A DNA stretch of 11,933 nucleotides from an uncultured Gammaproteobacteria bacterium (GCA_913049565.1 CAJWZG010000067.1:1-11933); one strand, 5' to 3'. Positions 1 to 6,646 are shown, numbered from the stretch's first letter. Notes: generated by a model from the sequence alone, not told the origin. Program-made: numbers and translations.

Positions 1-416
1 CTGGTGCGCAAGGCCGCTGCGTCGGAACCGGCGCCCGGTTCCGTCAAACAGTAAGAGGCGAGTTTTGTGCCCGAAACTAAATCAGGGCACCACTGATCAA
101 TCACCTCTTGCTGGCAATATCGACCAATCATGTTGGTGGCCATGTTGTGAATGGTCAGAAACGCTGCTGTCGTCGTACAGCCTTTCGCCAACTCCTCAAC
201 AATTAGACTGGCGTCCAAACGAGACATGGCCAGACCGCCAGCATGTTCGGGCGTATACATCCCCATAAAACCTAGCTCGCCTGCCTGACGCAGGGCATCC
301 TTGGCAAAGTGGCTTTGCGCATCCCATTGCGCTGCATGGGGAGCCAACTGGTCTTGCGCAAAGGCTCTCGCGGTAGCGACAAATCCTTGTTGTTCTTCTG
401 AAAGGGCAAAATCCAT
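1..416 (-). CDS. Isobutyryl-CoA dehydrogenase-like acyl-CoA dehydrogenase (N-terminal part, cut by window edge)
   Basis: FAD-dependent acyl-CoA dehydrogenase, expected to oxidise isobutyryl-CoA to methacrylyl-CoA in cytoplasmic valine breakdown. The ATG at 416-414 begins a frame open to the left edge; 138 residues are visible of the roughly 380 usual for the family. They cover the all-helical N-terminal domain and the start of the middle domain. Diagnostic stretches resemble human ACAD8 as I remember it: LGFMGMYTPEHAGG (48-61), SRLDASLIVEELAKGCT (65-81), TIHNM (88-92) and ASYCLTEPGAGSDAA (120-134), the last being the flavin and substrate-contacting loop. Upstream on this strand a purine-rich GAGAGAGA lies just before the ATG as a weak ribosome site. 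It sits 61 bases downstream of the MFS gene and is probably co-transcribed with it. The remaining valine genes (mmsA, enoyl-CoA hydratase, mmsB) would be expected to the left but are outside the window. Confidence 0.87.
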   Translation of the reverse strand, partial: MDFALSEEQQGFVATARAFAQDQLAPHAAQWDAQSHFAKDALRQAGELGFMGMYTPEHAGGLAMSRLDASLIVEELAKGCTTTAAFLTIHNMATNMIGRYCQQEVIDQWCPDLVSGTKLASYCLTEPGAGSDAAALRT

Positions 417-477
417 TATCTCTCTCGGCGACTGCTAATTGCTCGATCAAGTGTAGTACAGAGCGGGTGGCGCAGCA

Positions 478-1791
478 TCAAGCATCCTGCGTCAGCAGAG
501 CGGGCGGTTTGGCGAACCAAAAGCATAATCCGCCGATCAATGAGCAGAAGGCGATATAAGTAAATGCCAAGTCATAATTGCCATACACGTCGAACATGAT
601 GCCGGAAAAGAGTGGGCCGAAAGTCATACCCATCATGACGATTAAGGACGAAATACCCATAATCGTGCCGAAAGATTTGGGGCCAAAGTAGTCTGCTCGA
701 AGGGCTACCATCAAAGGTGCCCTGACTCCCCATGCTAACCCGTGGGCGATAGCGAAGAGAAAAACTAATGATGGGTTCGCTGCGTAGGTAAGTGCGATGA
801 GGCCTACAAAGTGCCCCAACATGCACAGTGTGCAAATGATCCGCTTGTCGAACCGATCTCCTATAAATCCGCCGAGAAACAGGCCGGCCATCTGCACCGC
901 TGTCATCAGAGCAAAAACGAAACCAGCGTTCACCGGGGTATAGCCCAGATCAAACGTCAGGTAGGGAATAAGATGCGCAAGCATGGACGATACGGTGAGC
1001 AGCGACAGCGCGTGGCCGCTGGAGATCAGCCAAAACGACGGTTCCCGGACAGCCTGCCGCCAGGTGAGACTGATTTGGCTCTGGGCGATATTGTCTTCTG
1101 CCTCAGGATTCTCTGCAGTAGCTGTCTCGGCTGCATCGCGACGCAATCCGTCAGGCACTTCGCCGTAGTCCTCGGGGCGGTGCCGTACTAGACTGACCAG
1201 CGGTAAACCCACCAGCAAAATGAGAAAGCCAGAGTAAAGGGCCATCGATCGCCAGCCAAAGGCTTCCAGTCCCATCATCACGAAAGGCACGCACAGCCCG
1301 CCGGCGGAGAAACCAATTTGTGACATCGCAACAGCTTTTGCGCGGTGGGCGTCGAACCAGCTGACGATGGACACCATCAGAGTGGCGAAACCGCCTAGAC
1401 TGGAACCCAAAGCGATGAGGATAAAAGCGACAAAGTAAGTGGTTATTGACTCCACTAAGCTGAATGTGAAAAAGCCGATGGCGAAAATCACCGTACCGAT
1501 AATCAGAATCAGTCGCGGGCCATACCGATCCACGAGCCACCCCTGCAAAGGTCCAAGCAAGCCACTTTCCAATCGGGTTAGGGCGAACGCCAGTGATAAC
1601 ACGGACATGCTCCATCCAAAGTCAGCCTGTAATTTCAGGGCATAGCCGCCGTAAGAGTGCATCCAGGTTAATGCGGCCAACCACTGAACACCCGCACAGG
1701 CCATAACAATCCACCAGCCGTAAAAGACTTTGCCACCGGGACGGAAGACATTGTTGAGTTGTTGACTGGTGCGTGTCAGAGCGGATGTCAT
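478..1791 (-). CDS. Major facilitator superfamily transporter
   Basis: Inner-membrane secondary transporter of 437 residues with about 12 hydrophobic segments in two halves. The N-terminal half begins with FYGWWIV (23-29) and carries the loop 2-3 signature GWLVDRYGPR (84-93). The C-terminal half repeats it as GGFIGDRFDKR (307-317). Between the halves, VRHRPEDYGEVPDG (202-215) is followed by an acidic linker, a pattern I associate with oxalate/formate-antiporter-like and monocarboxylate-type MFS proteins, so a small organic acid substrate is plausible but unproven. The start is the ATG at 1791-1789. No convincing Shine-Dalgarno precedes it, but no further in-frame start exists upstream and the first membrane segment follows at once. 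Its position directly ahead of the isobutyryl-CoA dehydrogenase suggests uptake of a branched-chain or carboxylic substrate; that is inference from context only. Confidence 0.85.
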   Translation of the reverse strand: MTSALTRTSQQLNNVFRPGGKVFYGWWIVMACAGVQWLAALTWMHSYGGYALKLQADFGWSMSVLSLAFALTRLESGLLGPLQGWLVDRYGPRLILIIGTVIFAIGFFTFSLVESITTYFVAFILIALGSSLGGFATLMVSIVSWFDAHRAKAVAMSQIGFSAGGLCVPFVMMGLEAFGWRSMALYSGFLILLVGLPLVSLVRHRPEDYGEVPDGLRRDAAETATAENPEAEDNIAQSQISLTWRQAVREPSFWLISSGHALSLLTVSSMLAHLIPYLTFDLGYTPVNAGFVFALMTAVQMAGLFLGGFIGDRFDKRIICTLCMLGHFVGLIALTYAANPSLVFLFAIAHGLAWGVRAPLMVALRADYFGPKSFGTIMGISSLIVMMGMTFGPLFSGIMFDVYGNYDLAFTYIAFCSLIGGLCFWFAKPPALLTQDA

Positions 1792-1797
1792 CAGCGC

Positions 1798-1803
1798 ATG
1801 ATA
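1798..1803 (-). promoter_or_regulatory. Candidate -10 element for the MFS gene
   Basis: On the minus strand the hexamer TATCAT (5 of 6 matches to TATAAT) ends exactly six bases before the MFS ATG, so predicted transcription would begin at or beside the start codon. There is no good -35 at normal distance and no Shine-Dalgarno. Chance occurrence is quite possible. The value of the call lies in the same spacing being found on the divergent patatin side. Confidence 0.25.
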
Positions 1804-1863
1804 CGGGCGGGCAGCAAGACTGGCGAGATTGACAGGGCGTTGTTTTCTTGCCGCCGCCGATTT

Positions 1864-1914
1864 TTGACCCCTTTAGGTGGAGCACTAGTGTCGTGTCCTC
1901 GAGGTCCCTACACT
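1864..1914 (+). promoter_or_regulatory. Candidate promoter elements for the patatin gene
   Basis: The 129-base divergent spacer between the MFS and patatin starts must hold both promoters. On the plus strand it contains TTGACC (1864-1869, 5 of 6 to the -35 consensus), but the best hexamer 16 to 17 bases further on (around 1886-1892) is poor. A better -10-like hexamer, TACACT (1909-1914, 4 of 6), ends six bases before the ATG at 1921 but lacks a good -35. The actual promoter cannot be fixed by eye. Nothing resembling a known operator was seen. Confidence 0.25.
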
Positions 1915-1920
1915 AGGACT

Positions 1921-3084
1921 ATGGCTGAAAATACGAGTTCTCAAGACTTCAATGCGGGTCAAGCCCTTGTGTTGTCAGGGGGTGGCGCGCGAGCTGCCTA
2001 TCAGGTTGGCTGCATGCGGGCCTTAGCAAATGGCTTGCCTCAATATCGACCGCAAATTCTCACCGGGGTCTCTGCCGGGGCGATCAATGCCACCCATCTA
2101 GCGGCCTTTCACGGATCATGGAGCGATAGCGTTGAGGCATTGGTCGCTCTATGGCGGGCCATGAGTACTGAACAAGTCTACCGCTCGGGCCTAGGGCCGC
2201 TGGCCTCGCGTATGGGTCATTGGGGTCTGCACTTTGTTAGCGGTGGACGACTTGGCCGCAAAGACATTCGCGGTATGGTCAATAATAAGCCCCTGCGACG
2301 ATACCTGCGGGCGCACCTGTTGGCAGACCCGGCAAGCAGCGAGGTTTACGGTGTTGATCAAAATTTAGCAGACGGTTGGCTCAAAGCATTGGCCGTCGTG
2401 ACGACCAATTACGCCAGTGGTCGTTCGGAAGCTTGGGTAGATACGCTGCAAGAACACATATGGAGCGGCAGCCAAGTATCTGCGCGACGCGCGTCGTTAA
2501 CCATAGAGCATGTTATGGCCTCCGCAGCTCTGCCTTTCTTCTTTCCTGCGGTGAAATTGGGAAACCAGTGGCACGGTGACGGCGGCATACGGCTGGCGGC
2601 GCCGTTGTCGCCGGCGATGCGGTTGGGTGCTAAGCGAATTTTGGCGGTCTCGCCTCGTACTCAAGCCGACTCAGGCGGCTCAGAACTGCCGATGGGCTAC
2701 CCGTCCCCGGGCCAAGTGGCCGGTGTAATGTTAAATGCGGTGTTTTTGGATTTGCTTGATTTTGACGCTCTGCAAATGCAGCGGGTAAACGACCTGCTAA
2801 AACGAATACCGCAGGAGCAGTGGGGTCGGCAGCGTCATGTTGATGTCATGGTGTTAAGGCCGCGAGAAGACCTTGGTAAGATCGCCCGTCAGTCCCAGCG
2901 GCAGATGTCAGGGGCCTTTCGATTTTTTTCTGGCGGTTTTGGAGGCCGCGATGAACCCACGGCAGATGCGCTTAGTATGGTGAACTTTGAGCCCGGCTAC
3001 ATTGGCCGGCTAATCGACAGTGGTGAGCAAGATACTCGGGCACGGCTGCCAGAAATCGAGGCGTTTTTGCGCGGTTCGAACTAA
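1921..3084 (+). CDS. Patatin-like phospholipase / lipid acyl hydrolase
   Basis: Predicted serine hydrolase of the patatin family, cleaving acyl chains from phospholipids or related lipids with a Ser-Asp dyad. All three family hallmarks are visible in its 387 residues: the glycine-rich oxyanion loop SGGGARAAYQ (19-28), the nucleophile elbow GVSAG (49-53, Ser51), and the aspartate box HGDGG (218-222, Asp220). ASAALPFFFPAV (200-211) and the segment after DGG (APLSPAMRLGAKRILAV) also fit the family. There is no signal peptide or membrane anchor at the N-terminus, so a cytoplasmic or inner-face location is likely. The frame is open further upstream to 1759, but that part overlaps the divergent MFS gene and has no family similarity, so ATG 1921 is chosen. 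Only AGGA at 1915-1918, two bases from the ATG, is available as ribosome site. Its stop overlaps the stop of the convergent GDPD gene. Confidence 0.88.
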   Translation: MAENTSSQDFNAGQALVLSGGGARAAYQVGCMRALANGLPQYRPQILTGVSAGAINATHLAAFHGSWSDSVEALVALWRAMSTEQVYRSGLGPLASRMGHWGLHFVSGGRLGRKDIRGMVNNKPLRRYLRAHLLADPASSEVYGVDQNLADGWLKALAVVTTNYASGRSEAWVDTLQEHIWSGSQVSARRASLTIEHVMASAALPFFFPAVKLGNQWHGDGGIRLAAPLSPAMRLGAKRILAVSPRTQADSGGSELPMGYPSPGQVAGVMLNAVFLDLLDFDALQMQRVNDLLKRIPQEQWGRQRHVDVMVLRPREDLGKIARQSQRQMSGAFRFFSGGFGGRDEPTADALSMVNFEPGYIGRLIDSGEQDTRARLPEIEAFLRGSN

Positions 3085-4346
3085 GCGCCGGGTTCTAGCA
3101 AACAGTTGGCGTAGTACGTAACGGTGCCCGGCCAGTCAGCAAACACACCCTTCACCCCGACATCTTTTGCCAGCACGTGCAGGGCTTCCAGCATTTGACC
3201 AGGGGTTGACATGGCCTCGGCAATCGATGCGTAGAGCCAATTGTTCGGGTCCGTAGGGTTACCGGACTCAAATGTCCAAGTGATGATGTCCAAGCCCGCT
3301 GCCTTGGCCTGGATTGCATAGGCGCTCGGTATGATTTTCCCTTGATCGTTCAAGGTAAGCAGCATGGGTAGGGGTGGAGCAATGCGATTCAAGCCCTTGG
3401 CCTTGAGTTCTTCAAAGTTTGATGGAGAGCTGCGGAAGCTGCGTTGCCTGCCTCGGGGGTCTAGCCAAACGACTTGCTCTGCAAAATCAGGATGGTTCTC
3501 TATCCAGTGCCAGACGTCCCGCAGGTCAAATGATTGCGGGAACACGCGTTTCGGGGCGATACCTGCTGACCGATATTCCGCCAGCATCTTGTCGGCATAG
3601 GCAGCCTGATCAAAACCCTCAGCAAAAGGCATGGCTACCTCGGGGCGCTTTAGCTCTGGAATGAACTTTCGTCCTAACGTGTTTATTAGCTCAATGCTTT
3701 CTGCATGGGTCACTAACCTGCCGCAGGCAAGTGGTGATGAGACCACATCTGACATGAGCGGCACGAGGAACTCGTCGAGCGTTTTAGCTTTCTTGTTGCT
3801 CCGATCAGGTCGGGCGCAAAGTGTCTTGAATTCCGTCAGCGTGATATCTGAGGTGCAGCATGTTGCGCTAGCAGGGCGCTGACCGTTGGCCGGCTGAAAC
3901 GGTTTGCTGCACTTTGCGGCGAGCGGTGTTTGCAGAATATTTGTCGTGGTGGCTAAGTCGCATTGAGAGTGCCGACACACCAGCTCTAGGTCTTTGGTGA
4001 ACGTGACATCGCACTCGATGATACCGGCACCCTGTTTGGCTGCGGCAGTGTAACCTTCGCGGCTATGCTCGGGATAACCCAAGGGTGCACCGCGATGCGC
4101 AATCGCAAAGTCTGTGGCATAAAAGTCAGCCGTAGCGCAGCTTTGTAGTTGTTTTTTTAGCGAGTCGTCTAACACAGAGGTGGTGAGGGTTAGCGCGCGC
4201 TCTGTCGGCGCAGCCTCGGGTGCACTAGCATGAGTAACGCTAATGCAGGTGATCAGCACCGTGAGCAGAAGTGTGCATGGTTTACAGATTTGTAGGGTGA
4301 GTAGATGCTTCATCGCTTGCCATTCGACTCTGTCGCGACTGACCAT
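3081..4346 (-). CDS. Exported glycerophosphodiester phosphodiesterase
   Basis: Hydrolyses glycerophosphodiesters (deacylated phospholipids) to glycerol 3-phosphate and an alcohol, probably in the periplasm. Counted from the ATG at 4346, the GDPD signatures are AHRGAPLGYPEHS (83-95; His84, Arg85), ECDV (111-114; metal-binding Glu111 and Asp113) and CRHSQCDL (124-131; His126 as second catalytic His). HSQ replaces the more common HD after this His, and the CCTSDITL segment suggests the long, cysteine-rich secreted GDPD subgroup. A hydrophobic stretch followed by THASA (39-43) is a plausible signal peptide with cleavage near residue 40. Start choice: ATG 4346 has AGGA four bases upstream. ATG 4313 (MKHLLTL) would give a more classical signal peptide but has only a weak ribosome site. 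The gene is divergent from the glycosyltransferase gene by 36 bases and convergent with the patatin gene, overlapping it by four bases. Confidence 0.88.
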   Translation of the reverse strand: MVSRDRVEWQAMKHLLTLQICKPCTLLLTVLITCISVTHASAPEAAPTERALTLTTSVLDDSLKKQLQSCATADFYATDFAIAHRGAPLGYPEHSREGYTAAAKQGAGIIECDVTFTKDLELVCRHSQCDLATTTNILQTPLAAKCSKPFQPANGQRPASATCCTSDITLTEFKTLCARPDRSNKKAKTLDEFLVPLMSDVVSSPLACGRLVTHAESIELINTLGRKFIPELKRPEVAMPFAEGFDQAAYADKMLAEYRSAGIAPKRVFPQSFDLRDVWHWIENHPDFAEQVVWLDPRGRQRSFRSSPSNFEELKAKGLNRIAPPLPMLLTLNDQGKIIPSAYAIQAKAAGLDIITWTFESGNPTDPNNWLYASIAEAMSTPGQMLEALHVLAKDVGVKGVFADWPGTVTYYANCLLEPGA

Positions 4347-4382
4347 ATCATCCTATCGTAACTAAAGGATGAAAGCTGATAG
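4347..4382. promoter_or_regulatory. Very short divergent spacer with start signals of both flanking genes
   Basis: These 36 bases separate the GDPD start (minus) from the glycosyltransferase start (plus). They hold AGGA for GDPD (4351-4354 on the opposite strand) and AAAGGA for the plus gene (4364-4369, a long 13 bases from its ATG). TATCAT at 4346-4351 on the plus strand is a possible -10 hexamer for the plus gene. There is no room for two separate promoters, so at least one must lie inside a neighbouring coding region, or the GDPD start is really at 4313. Confidence 0.3.
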
Positions 4383-5180
4383 ATGCAAAATGTGCTTGTG
4401 CTGCAAAGTGTTGGGCCATATGCCCCCGTATGGCAGCGGCGCTGTATGGTGAGCGTAGAGCAATGGGCGCAACGCCAGGATTATACCTACCGTGCATTGG
4501 GTGACGATCTGTTCGATCCAGTGCCAGATTGGTACTTGGCGAAAGCTCGGGGCCGCATGCCCATTGCCGCCGATCTAGGTCGATTGCAGTGGGCAAGTCA
4601 AATGCTTAATCAAGGTTATGATTGGGTGATCTGGTTTGATGCCGACGTATTGGTTTTTGCCCCGGATATGCTGGAAATTGATTTGCAGCAAGCCTGCACC
4701 TTTGGGCAGGAGCATTGGGTACAGTTGAAGTCGGGCACTCAAAACCGTTGGGAGGTACGCAAGAACATTCACAATGCCTTTGCGGCTTTTCCCGTGCATT
4801 GTCCTCTGCTGCCTTTTTTAATCGACCTCGTTCTGCGCATGATGCGCCGTGTGGATCCGGACCATATTGCCCCCCAGATGATGGGCCCTAAGTTACTGTC
4901 GAGTTTGCACAACTTAGCCGACTTCGATGTTAGGCCCGATATTGGCGCGTTGTCCCCTGCGGTAACTCAGGCGGTTGCTGGTGATCATGCGACCGTTGAC
5001 GCTTTGACAGCACTGTGTCGGGCTCAACCCCAGCCATTGGTGGCAGTGAATTTGTGCGCAAGCCTTGAGTCACAGCTTAACTTCGATGACCTAAGCGGCG
5101 ATGAAATCATGCATCGAGTCATCGATTCGCTGCTTTGCTGTCCTCAAGGCTTGCTGCAGCCAAGTGATCTTGGTGCTTGA
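4383..5180 (+). CDS. Glycosyltransferase-like protein with DxD motif, specificity unknown
   Basis: A 265-residue soluble protein with features of a GT-A fold nucleotide-sugar transferase. After a short N-terminal strand (VLVLQSVG, 4-11), the segment RMPIAADLGRLQW (58-70) precedes WVIWFDADVLVF (81-92). This places an Asp-Ala-Asp motif (Asp86, Asp88) at the end of a hydrophobic beta strand, the usual site for metal and nucleotide-sugar binding. The pattern 'R..L....Y...WFDADVLV' recalls GT34/GMA12-like and other nucleotide-diphospho-sugar transferases, but I cannot name a family firmly. No signal peptide or membrane helix is evident. The ATG at 4383 directly follows an in-frame TAG, so no longer start exists. 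It is the first gene of the plus-strand run ending at 7630 and is divergent from GDPD. Donor and acceptor are unknown. The call rests mainly on the DxD context. Confidence 0.6.
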   Translation: MQNVLVLQSVGPYAPVWQRRCMVSVEQWAQRQDYTYRALGDDLFDPVPDWYLAKARGRMPIAADLGRLQWASQMLNQGYDWVIWFDADVLVFAPDMLEIDLQQACTFGQEHWVQLKSGTQNRWEVRKNIHNAFAAFPVHCPLLPFLIDLVLRMMRRVDPDHIAPQMMGPKLLSSLHNLADFDVRPDIGALSPAVTQAVAGDHATVDALTALCRAQPQPLVAVNLCASLESQLNFDDLSGDEIMHRVIDSLLCCPQGLLQPSDLGA

Positions 5181-5182
5181 TA

Positions 5183-5192
5183 CAAGGCCTTG
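5183..5192. repeat. 10-base perfect palindrome CAAGGCCTTG
   Basis: A perfect 10-base inverted repeat three bases after the stop codon of the glycosyltransferase gene. It has no T-run, so it is not an intrinsic terminator. It could be a protein site or chance. The remainder of the 61-base spacer up to the hydratase start shows no clear promoter. Confidence 0.3.
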
Positions 5193-5231
5193 CCTTACTT
5201 AGTCTGACGGGCCTATTCAATTAGACAGCTC

Positions 5232-5236
5232 AGGAG
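5232..5236 (+). promoter_or_regulatory. Ribosome binding site of the MaoC-like gene
   Basis: AGGAG lies five bases before ATG 5242. This is a strong, well-spaced Shine-Dalgarno that fixes the start. Confidence 0.75.
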
Positions 5237-5241
5237 TCGAC

Positions 5242-5715
5242 ATGTCTGGTACCCCTATCGAAAATGCTATGGAAACACTTAACGCGCAAATCGGTCAGGC
5301 TTCTGAGCCGACGGATTGGTTTGAGATCACACAAGATCGGGTAAACACTTTTGCTGACGCGACACTGGATCAGCAATGGATTCATATAGATCCTGAGCGC
5401 GCCAAGGCGGGCCCCTTCGGAGCAGCTATCGCCCACGGCCAGCTCACTCTGTCGATTATGAGTTTCTTGCCCGGAGGTGCCGGTGTGGGGTTGCCTGCGC
5501 TGGACGGCATGAAGCTGGGTATTAACTACGGTTGGAATAAAGTGCGCTTTATGAACCCTGTACAAGTGGGCGCAAAAATTCGCACGGCAGGTAAGTTGGT
5601 TAGCGTGGAAGAAAAAGGCGGGATGCTGGAAGTGATCAACGAAATGACTGTTGAAATCGATGGTGCTGACAAGCCTGCGTGTGTGGCGGAGAGCGTTCTG
5701 CGTATCGTATTTTAA
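5242..5715 (+). CDS. MaoC-like (R)-specific enoyl-CoA hydratase
   Basis: Single hotdog-domain protein of 157 residues in the MaoC/R-hydratase family, expected to add water to trans-2-enoyl-CoA to give (R)-3-hydroxyacyl-CoA in the cytoplasm as a homodimer. The hydratase-2 signature is readable as FADATLDQQWIHIDPERA (37-54), with the catalytic pair Asp43 and His48 and the typical small-residue stretch GPFGAAIAHGQLTLS (57-71) after it. Later segments (NYGWNKVRFMNPVQVGAKIR) match the second half of the hotdog, where 'R(F)..PV..G..(I/V)R' is standard. Length is normal for the single-domain form. The start ATG 5242 has a strong AGGAG. It is second in a co-directional run, 61 bases after the glycosyltransferase gene and 99 before the GTP cyclohydrolase-like gene. 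Acyl chain preference cannot be read from sequence. Confidence 0.87.
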   Translation: MSGTPIENAMETLNAQIGQASEPTDWFEITQDRVNTFADATLDQQWIHIDPERAKAGPFGAAIAHGQLTLSIMSFLPGGAGVGLPALDGMKLGINYGWNKVRFMNPVQVGAKIRTAGKLVSVEEKGGMLEVINEMTVEIDGADKPACVAESVLRIVF

Positions 5716-5781
5716 TGCAGCGGATTCGGGACTTTGTTCTGACATGATCCTCGCTGGCCGTTCTTTAGAGACTTTGACGAG

Positions 5782-5791
5782 CGCTGCAGCG
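5782..5791. repeat. 10-base perfect palindrome CGCTGCAGCG in the 99-base spacer before the GTP cyclohydrolase-like gene
   Basis: A perfect 10-base inverted repeat 23 bases before the start at 5815. Its left half, CGCTGCA, could also pair with TGCAGCG at 5716-5722, immediately after the MaoC-like stop codon. The spacer 5716-5814 has none of the conserved blocks of an FMN riboswitch (RFN element) that I would expect before a regulated riboflavin gene. It has a -35-like TTGACG (5774-5779) without a matching -10. Confidence 0.3.
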
Positions 5792-5814
5792 AGGTAACAG
5801 GCAGTATCTGACCT

Positions 5815-6624
5815 ATGTTTACTTACTTAAATCCAGAAGTTCGCAAGCGATTGATAGCCGAAGGGAAACTGACGCGCATCGACGCTGAAGGGCTACCTAT
5901 TGACGTCGATCAACAAGAGCCACCCAACGAGTTAGCGATCAATCTCATGGGCCCCATCCCAATGCCGGTGAAGTTGCCAGGTGTGTCTGCTACCGTGCAA
6001 TGGTACGCGGCTGTGCGCAGCACTGAGCTGCGCGGCGTGGAAGCTCTGGCATCGGAGCTCAATGCGCGAGGTGGCCAGCATCTCTTCGCTCATCTGGTTT
6101 CGCCCTTGGCGGTCAACAGCGTGCTCGTTATCGGTGAGCCCGGGGATAACCCCTTGGTGCGGGTTCACAGTAATTGTCTCACAGGCGATGTTTTTGGCTC
6201 TGAGCGTTGCGATTGCGGGCCGCAGTTGGCGTCTGCGATCGATCGCATTGGTGATGACCCGTCAGGTGGCTATGTGATTTACATGGCGGGCCACGAAGGA
6301 CGAGGTATTGGTCTATGGGCTAAGGCCGCTACGTACCTGCTGCAAGATGCAGGCGAGAATACCTATCAGGCCAATCGCAGTTTAGGGCTGCCTGATGACT
6401 GTCGTGACTTTACGGATGCCGGCGTGCTGCTGAAACATTTTGTCGGCGATGCGCCATTGCGGTTATTGACGAATAATCCAAAAAAAGTAGAGGACCTGAC
6501 GGCTCTCGGTCTGAATCACGTGAGTCGCGAAAAGCATGTGCATGGTGTGGGAGAGTCGAATAAGCGCTACCTCAATGCAAAACGCGATTGGGGCCACCGA
6601 TTGGCAGATGAAGACTTAGTTTAA
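5815..6624 (+). CDS. ribA: GTP cyclohydrolase II family protein (RibA-like, non-standard)
   Basis: GTP cyclohydrolase II opens the imidazole ring of GTP as the first committed step of riboflavin synthesis. The catalytic domain is clear: the zinc site VHSNCLTGDVFGSERCDCG (117-135) with Cys121, Cys132 and Cys134 in the expected C-x10-C-x-C spacing, the loop YMAGHEGRGIGL (156-167), DCRDF (195-199, Asp195 and Arg197), and RLLTNNPKKVEDL (216-228). Differences from the usual enzyme: 269 residues against about 200 in E. coli RibA, an extra N-terminus of about 50 residues of unknown role, and Ala158 where the signature loop normally has Arg (Y-x-R). There is no DHBP synthase (RibB) domain, no riboflavin neighbour and no FMN riboswitch. 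An in-frame TGA at 5809 excludes a longer start. The ribosome site is weak (AGGCAG around 5799-5804). It may be a divergent paralogue rather than the housekeeping enzyme, so the symbol denotes the family only. Confidence 0.82.
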   Translation: MFTYLNPEVRKRLIAEGKLTRIDAEGLPIDVDQQEPPNELAINLMGPIPMPVKLPGVSATVQWYAAVRSTELRGVEALASELNARGGQHLFAHLVSPLAVNSVLVIGEPGDNPLVRVHSNCLTGDVFGSERCDCGPQLASAIDRIGDDPSGGYVIYMAGHEGRGIGLWAKAATYLLQDAGENTYQANRSLGLPDDCRDFTDAGVLLKHFVGDAPLRLLTNNPKKVEDLTALGLNHVSREKHVHGVGESNKRYLNAKRDWGHRLADEDLV

Positions 6625-6646
6625 TGCAGATGTCAGCGTCTGTTGC

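Noticed and set aside
1151..1615. 154-codon minus-strand frame inside the MFS gene
   Set aside because: Same strand but another frame of a clear MFS gene; Arg- and Trp-rich composition typical of a shadow frame.
1759..1920. 54-codon N-terminal extension of the patatin gene
   Set aside because: Begins inside the divergent MFS gene with TTG, lacks family similarity, and would occupy the only space for the divergent promoters.
4369..4452. 27-codon cysteine-rich frame (contains CKMCLCCK) overlapping the start of the glycosyltransferase gene
   Set aside because: The only ribosome-like AAAGGA abuts its ATG with no spacing, and the codons are out-of-frame readings of a longer gene.
5230..5745. 171-codon open frame on the minus strand covering the whole MaoC-like gene
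   Set aside because: Fully antisense to a gene with clear family motifs and a strong ribosome site; the translated protein has no recognisable pattern and no start signals.
5716..5814. Possible FMN riboswitch before the GTP cyclohydrolase-like gene
   Set aside because: The spacer is only 99 bases and shows none of the conserved RFN sequence blocks.
5815..6624. Reading the GTP cyclohydrolase-like protein as URC1 (uracil catabolism) or bifunctional RibBA
   Set aside because: The NNPKKVEDL and EGRGIGL motifs are of the GTP cyclohydrolase II type, not the divergent URC1 type as I remember it, and there is no room for a RibB domain.
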